64,000 bases of DNA. Origin: Ottelia alismoides. Its lineage: Eukaryota > Streptophyta > Magnoliopsida > Alismatales > Hydrocharitaceae. The notes under the pieces were generated by a model, which saw nothing but the letters and a program-made list of their open reading frames with translations, had not been told where the DNA came from and ran no database searches. Shown here one piece after another: positions 59,214-64,000 of the stretch. The stretch's first letter is position 1. Every line of letters begins with the position of its first letter. Made by a program: the position numbers and the translations under genes. The stretch lies in contig JAZKJV010003358.1 of NCBI GenBank assembly GCA_037367405.1, positions 62,001 to 126,000 of the forward strand, read 5' to 3'.

Positions 59214-60988
59214 ACGGTTCAGATGCACGATGGAAGCACAGTGAAGATGTTCGCTGGAGCAAGCCTCCGCCGAACTATGAAATGGTTATCTAATGCTAAT
59301 GTAGTGAATCAAAAGTTAAACTAAGTGCACGAAATGAAACATACGACAAAAACTAACTAAAATGTAAAACAAACCTTGAGCGATGCTAGGCTACGAGATG
59401 GCTACCTCACACCGATGAGCGGCAGAGATGGTGGAAGTCACCTTTAACCATGCCTTTCCTCGCTGTAAACAGTTGGAGAGGACTTCTGTCACAAGCTTCG
59501 ATCCAAAGAGTGCACGTGAGAGAGAGAGAGAGAGTCAAAATGAGGCCAAAAGGGGATTCAAAAATCAAAAGAAGAGGAGGTGGGTGTTTTGTATGTGCGA
59601 CTGGAAGGTGGATGAGATCGAGGTGAAACGAGCGATCTAGAGATCCTCATTCTAAGAAATCGATCACACGTTATAGCTCGATGGTCGAGGAAGAAAATGA
59701 AGAAGAATCATTCCCAATCGATGCTTGCATCGATGGGAGGAAAAAGGAGGAGAGGTCGGAGATAGGTCTGACAAGGAACAATCGTAGGGAAGGACAGTTG
59801 ACCATGGTCAACTGTAGACTCAATCAGGTTGGTCCATGTAGACCAACCAGGAAAAACCTTACCCATAAATTATTATAAAATCTATAATAAGTAATAAATG
59901 ATATTATTAAATTAAAGTTATCAAATAAAAGTTGTTTGTTATTTTCTATTGTATTTAAATATGATTTCTATTTATTTTATCATCTTAATTATTTTAAATT
60001 ACTTTTTAAAGGTGTATTAATAGGTATAATTACCTATGTTTTGTGTAATTTTATTTTTGTTTTGTATTCCTAATTTTATTATTTTATTTTTGGTATTTTA
60101 GATATTTATAGCTTGTTTTTATGCATATAAATATATTTTTATTATATATTCCTGATATATTATGTACACTTAAATAAATAAGGATACATATTATATAGGT
60201 ATCATTATAGGTATTTCGTCCACGTATTTTGTATACTTGTTTTATTTTGTATTTTCTTTATGGTTTTATTCTATTCTGGATTATTATACATTATATTTAC
60301 TAAATTATAAAATATAATATTATAAAAAATAATAATGAATGAATAAAATGATTATTTTATTTGAGTTTTGTACAATAGGGGTCAAAAACCTAACTATCAC
60401 ACATTTGCTCCAAATTAAATGAACTACCTTCATTAAATATGTTATTAAAAGTTATATACAATTAAAAGTGATTTTGATGCGTTTTAAGTTTTTATTTAAG
60501 AGATATGGGTCTGGGAAGTTGCGATTTTGGTATTTTATTTTGAGTATAACTTATACATTGGACATTATTTTTGTATGGAATCGATTTTGTATTTTTATTT
60601 GATTTTTTTCTACAACTTCCATGTACAAAATTTCTTTATTTGAAGTATAGAAAATAGAAAATAAAATAGGTCCCAAAAGTGGAATATTGATGAATAGAAG
60701 AATGTGATTTTTGTTGATTTATCGACCCTTATCTCCCCCTACTTTATTCGTTGTCGACCCAATCATCAAGATGCCTAGTTCTCGGGGTTTAAGGTCATAA
60801 AATACCTTTGGCATTTTATTCTTTTTTGTTTCTTTTCTTTATTCTATAACTTTGGCATTAAAAACTGTATTTTATATACAATGAATGGAATAAATAATTA
60901 ATGTTATTTTGTATAAAATAATATTATTTAAATGCATTAGCTAGGTTTTTTAAGGCCAAAATGATATAATAAAGGTGATAATCGTCAA
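59214..60988 (-). mobile_element. Another gypsy LTR fragment, first part, minus orientation
   Basis: Same order as the preceding fragment. A GC-rich part (59219-59870) contains GACCATGGTCAAC and TTGGTCCATGTAGACCAACCAGG. AT-rich sequence follows, then the diagnostic block at 60740-60810 (CCCCCTACTTTATTCGTTGTCGACCC, CTCGGGGTTTAAGG), and the LTR start in reverse near 60988. It abuts the copia-3 gag directly, so it was probably inserted there. Open frames at 59428-59878 are not supported as genes. Confidence 0.7.
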
Positions 60989-60989
60989 G

Positions 60990-61405
60990 TCTCCAGTTCT
61001 GAGATAACCAAACATTTTGATTACATGTTCTCGAACCGAAGTCCCTTCCTACATCTTTCAACAAATAAGTTCTTTCATTATATTATAATGTTGAGTGCGA
61101 TTGACATCACCGAACATCTCTTTCAGATTCAGAATTATATCCTGGAAAGAATTTATATCTACATGTTGCTTCTGAAGCATACTAGATAATGATCCTGGAA
61201 TATAACATTCAACCAATGAATGATCTTCATCATATTTTTTATCGAATATGTTTTCTTTTAATGTTTGAGCGTTTTCAACTTTGTTCTTTTAGATCACATA
61301 AAAATATGATTTGTAGAAAGAAGAAGATCCAAATTACAAGTCCAATCCGAGTAATTTAGTCAGGTCAACTAGTTGACCTTCAGAAGCTTGTTGAGCGGGT
61401 TCATG
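60990..61405 (-). pseudogene. Copia-3 gag, N-terminal part
   Basis: Minus-strand translation gives NKLLKVNxLTxLNYSDWTCNLDLLLS (near 61400-61320), then AQTLKENIFDKKYDEDHS and CYIPGSLSSMLQKQHVDINS. QDIILNLKEMFGDVNRTQHYNIMKELI and then EGTSVREHVIKMFGYLRTGD complete it. This follows the copia gag (UBN2-type) pattern, including the MFG.. R..Y core. Stops interrupt it at both ends, though about 69 codons in the middle are open. It ends where the gypsy LTR begins at about 60988, and the rest of the element is not in the window. Confidence 0.85.
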
Positions 61406-63183
61406 GATTTTATGTCTGAATTTAAGAATGTGTTATATTAGAACATATAAATAATTATATATTCAAATTTAAATTCCTTGATTAAGTATTTTTTAATCAA
61501 ATTAGTCTTGCCTTTTCAACTTTGAAAATCCATTTCCCTTATTGAGCTTTCAAAGCAATAGATATACTTACCTCTATATCTCTAGCAAGATCTGGGATCT
61601 CCTTTTTACCTTTGTTACATCCCAATAATGTGAGAAACTATAACTCAGATAAAAATAAGCAAGAGCTCATTTCTCCTTGCAAGTCCAACTTGCATTTCCC
61701 AATTCGATCTTAAACACATGAGGCGGCCACCGCTAAGATGATGCCGAACCCTTGTTAATTGAATCAACTGTCGACAGGAATATAACTTGCTAGCGTAATC
61801 CAATATTGCTCCAATAATATGAGGATCCGATATTGGGGTCACTACGTATATGGCCTTATTCTTTCGAGGAACAAAGAGCATGATCCACGTGTGCTTGTAT
61901 GTATGAGCTGTCACTTCGGACAGCAATCACCTACATACAACCCATGGCGATGGAACCCTTCACCTTTGACGGGAGACCATTTATGTCAATTACATGATCC
62001 TCCATATATCATTCACATTTTAATCAAATCATTATGAGTCGTATCCATTACAATTAATTCTTCCAAGGGAACTACATTTCCATTCATAATAGAGTGTTTA
62101 TTTTAATTGGATTTAATTAATTTAATTATGTTAAATTAATCAACAATCCAATTCAATCAACCAACAAACAATTAGGGTTTGCTTGATATTATCGTATAGT
62201 ATAAGCTCTCGCAAGTACGCGTTATTTTGTTTTTTAATAATTAGAGTACAACTTGACTTACTCATATTATTCTTTCCTCAAAAATGGGTTCGTCCAGTAC
62301 ATTTTTATTATACTGGGAGGAAGCATTTCCTTGACATGCAAGGCACTAATTAAGGAACCAAGTCAGCATACCAGGACTAGACACCATCACCATTCCGATT
62401 GAGAACAACATAAATAATATCAGTGTACTTGTGGTTCTATCAATCAACTTTGATGTTTGACATTATAATATATAATAATAATTCAAAAATCTTAGGCATC
62501 TTAAAACCATTTCCGAGATCCTAAATTTCTAATCATATCAAGCAACCATGTTTTGCATCTAAAAGTTGACCTACAACTATTGTAGGTTAAACTAGGGTTT
62601 TTGTCATGAAGCATACATTCAATGGAAATTGATGTTTACTCAATTATTGTCATAAATAATAAGCATCAATTTAATAATGGAAAATTCATTATTTCCATGA
62701 TTTACATTGAATGATAAATACATTAAGTAAGAAGACATGATGATCCAATCATCATCTGACCCATCTCCATTAAATATGGAATATATAGGGCAAACGAAGT
62801 AGGAATCATGTGAAATAAATTCGATCGGTTTATTGTTTAATGTGCTTAATTAAAGAATTTATTTTATGTTTCATTATTGGGAGATAGTAATCAAAAATAA
62901 ATTTCTGCAGATCCGTGAATACATGCAAAATAGTTTCATCGTGGGAACTTTCGCATTTTAATTCATGCACTTTTGGTGCCAACAATCATCTACCATTTTG
63001 GAGAAATATTTAAACATTTTAAATACATTTTATTATCCAAAGAATCATACAAACATTGCATAAACATGTTCTTTCCATCTTAGCGGAAAAATAATCCAAA
63101 ACTTATATCTTATGCAAAACAACGAGTCCTCGTGCATCCGATGTACAAAACCTCGTTCGCCTAGGGTTTCGAGTCACATCCAG
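61406..63183 (-). other. Copia-3 untranslated leader
   Basis: AT-rich, about 1.8 kb, with no coding domain. The part 61620-62160 matches the leader of copia-2 (33130-33663) in reverse, including CATATACGTAGTGACCCCAATATCGG (complement near 61830) and the AACACTCTATTATGAATgG segment. The same leader in two elements shows they belong to one family. Confidence 0.75.
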
Positions 63184-63195
63184 GACCTTTGACCA
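63184..63195 (-). promoter_or_regulatory. Copia-3 possible primer binding site
   Basis: On the minus strand TGGTCAAAGGTC follows the presumed LTR end. It keeps only part of the TGGTATCAGAGC consensus. Its place matches the primer site of copia-2, but the call is weak. Confidence 0.4.
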
Positions 63196-64000
63196 AGGCA
63201 GCTATGGTTTGGGCCTTAGCCCATCACGGAAACGTGAAGATAACATCATATGCGATCAAGAGAGACTAGTCATACTAGTAGCTCGTGGCAGTGGGAATTA
63301 ACAAATTTTAAAGAGATCAAATCACATGATTCAAGAATATTTTCAAATCATTTCATTAATATCACAATCACGATATAGGAATACCTCTTGAAGCATGGTT
63401 GCTATCGATGTCTCTAAAGTAATAGACCTCATGTCTCAAGTCTGACCCGACGGAGGAGATGCTTGCGAGCGAGTGGATGAGACACGTGCTTCTCACAATC
63501 CAAGTCAAAGATTCGAGCAATGAATCTCCTGATTTCATCTCATGAAATCCAATATCTTCTTCAAGAGTGAGGGGCACCGAAGAAGATGGAGATCCACGAG
63601 CGGTCTATGCGGTAGCACAATGGCTTAACGACGACGGTGGTGCTCTCTAGGTCAAGAGGTGGATGGCCACTCTTGACAGAGAGAGGGTGTGATGAGAATG
63701 AGGGAGAGAGTTTGATCTTACAATTATGTTGCAAAAAGAAGAGCTAGGGTTTCCCTTTCTATTATAATATTTTGGATGTCCATAAATCACAATCCATGTG
63801 CTAAAAAATCAATAATTTAGATTGTTTTGTGCTTTTAATCAATGGCTACAATTTTATCGACTAAATTTGCAACAATTAATTTAAACTAAAATAAAATATT
63901 AAAAAGTCATAAATATAATTTAATTCAATCAAGTCAATAAGCATAAAAGGATTAGGAAGGAGGAAAGCCTCCTTCCAATCATGGAGTGGACAACCACCTT
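63196..64000 (-). mobile_element. Copia-3 5' LTR, downstream part, cut by the window edge
   Basis: Read on the minus strand, it follows 29760-30483 of the copia-2 LTR: AAATTGTAGCCATTGATTAAAAGCAC, ATGGATTGTGATTTATGGACATCC, a decayed TATA (ATATTATAATAG near 63760), a CT-rich stretch, then GTGGATCTCCATCTTCTTCGGTGCCCCTCACTC and CTACTAGTATGACTAGTCTCTC. It extends beyond 64000. Open frames in it (near 63368-63577) also occur in the other LTR copies and are not genes. Confidence 0.82.

Overview
The window is nuclear DNA from a flowering plant. The evidence is a plant mobile domain (PMD) gene with plant-type introns next to a MuDR-type transposase remnant, plus Ty1/copia and Ty3/gypsy LTR retrotransposons of plant type (non-chromodomain Athila/Tat-like gypsy, copia with a tRNA-Met-like primer site). 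The species cannot be told from this sequence. I found no intact host gene, rRNA, tRNA, CRISPR array or bacterial-style operon. Almost everything is transposon-derived, broken and nested.

Layout: 1-2.7 kb, the C-terminal end of a Mutator-like transposase, then a four-exon PMD gene, both degraded. 2.9-3.03 kb, a set of GC-rich hairpins. 3.26-4.09 kb, a small DNA-transposon-like element with GGATAC repeats. 5.08-5.96 kb, tandem repeats. About 8.2-13.8 kb, a decayed copia element (copia-1) with its 3' LTR. 13.8-21 kb, a decayed gypsy element (element A) whose LTR also forms a 1.15 kb inverted repeat (21.1-24.5 kb). 24.5-33.7 kb, the 5' end of a second copia element (copia-2), whose 5' LTR is split by a complete gypsy solo LTR (26334-29676, target duplication GTAGC). 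34.5-44.4 kb, a minus-strand gypsy derivative with gag and protease but no reverse transcriptase or integrase, interrupted by a copia solo LTR (34718-37324, target duplication CAGGT). 45.9-57.5 kb, the best preserved element (element B, gypsy, plus strand), with almost the full gag-pol and a 3.8 kb 3' LTR. 57.5-61 kb, two partial minus-strand gypsy LTRs. 61-64 kb, the start of a third copia element (copia-3, minus strand), with gag, leader and LTR.

How the parts relate: one copia LTR family (about 2.6 kb) and one gypsy LTR family (3.3-3.8 kb) account for most of the window. The nesting gives a partial order of events: copia-2 is older than the gypsy solo LTR inside it, and the minus gypsy derivative is older than the copia solo LTR inside it. 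Element B is damaged mainly by single TGA/TAG stops, the pattern expected from methylation and deamination of a silenced copy.

The most unusual signals are structural. One is an array of about eight short palindromes with 3-base G/T loops in the copia LTR. Another is an array of hairpins after the gypsy integrase whose 3' arms repeat the polypurine-tract sequence. A third is a palindrome carrying two opposed primer-binding-site-like sequences. I did not see a convincing new gene system.
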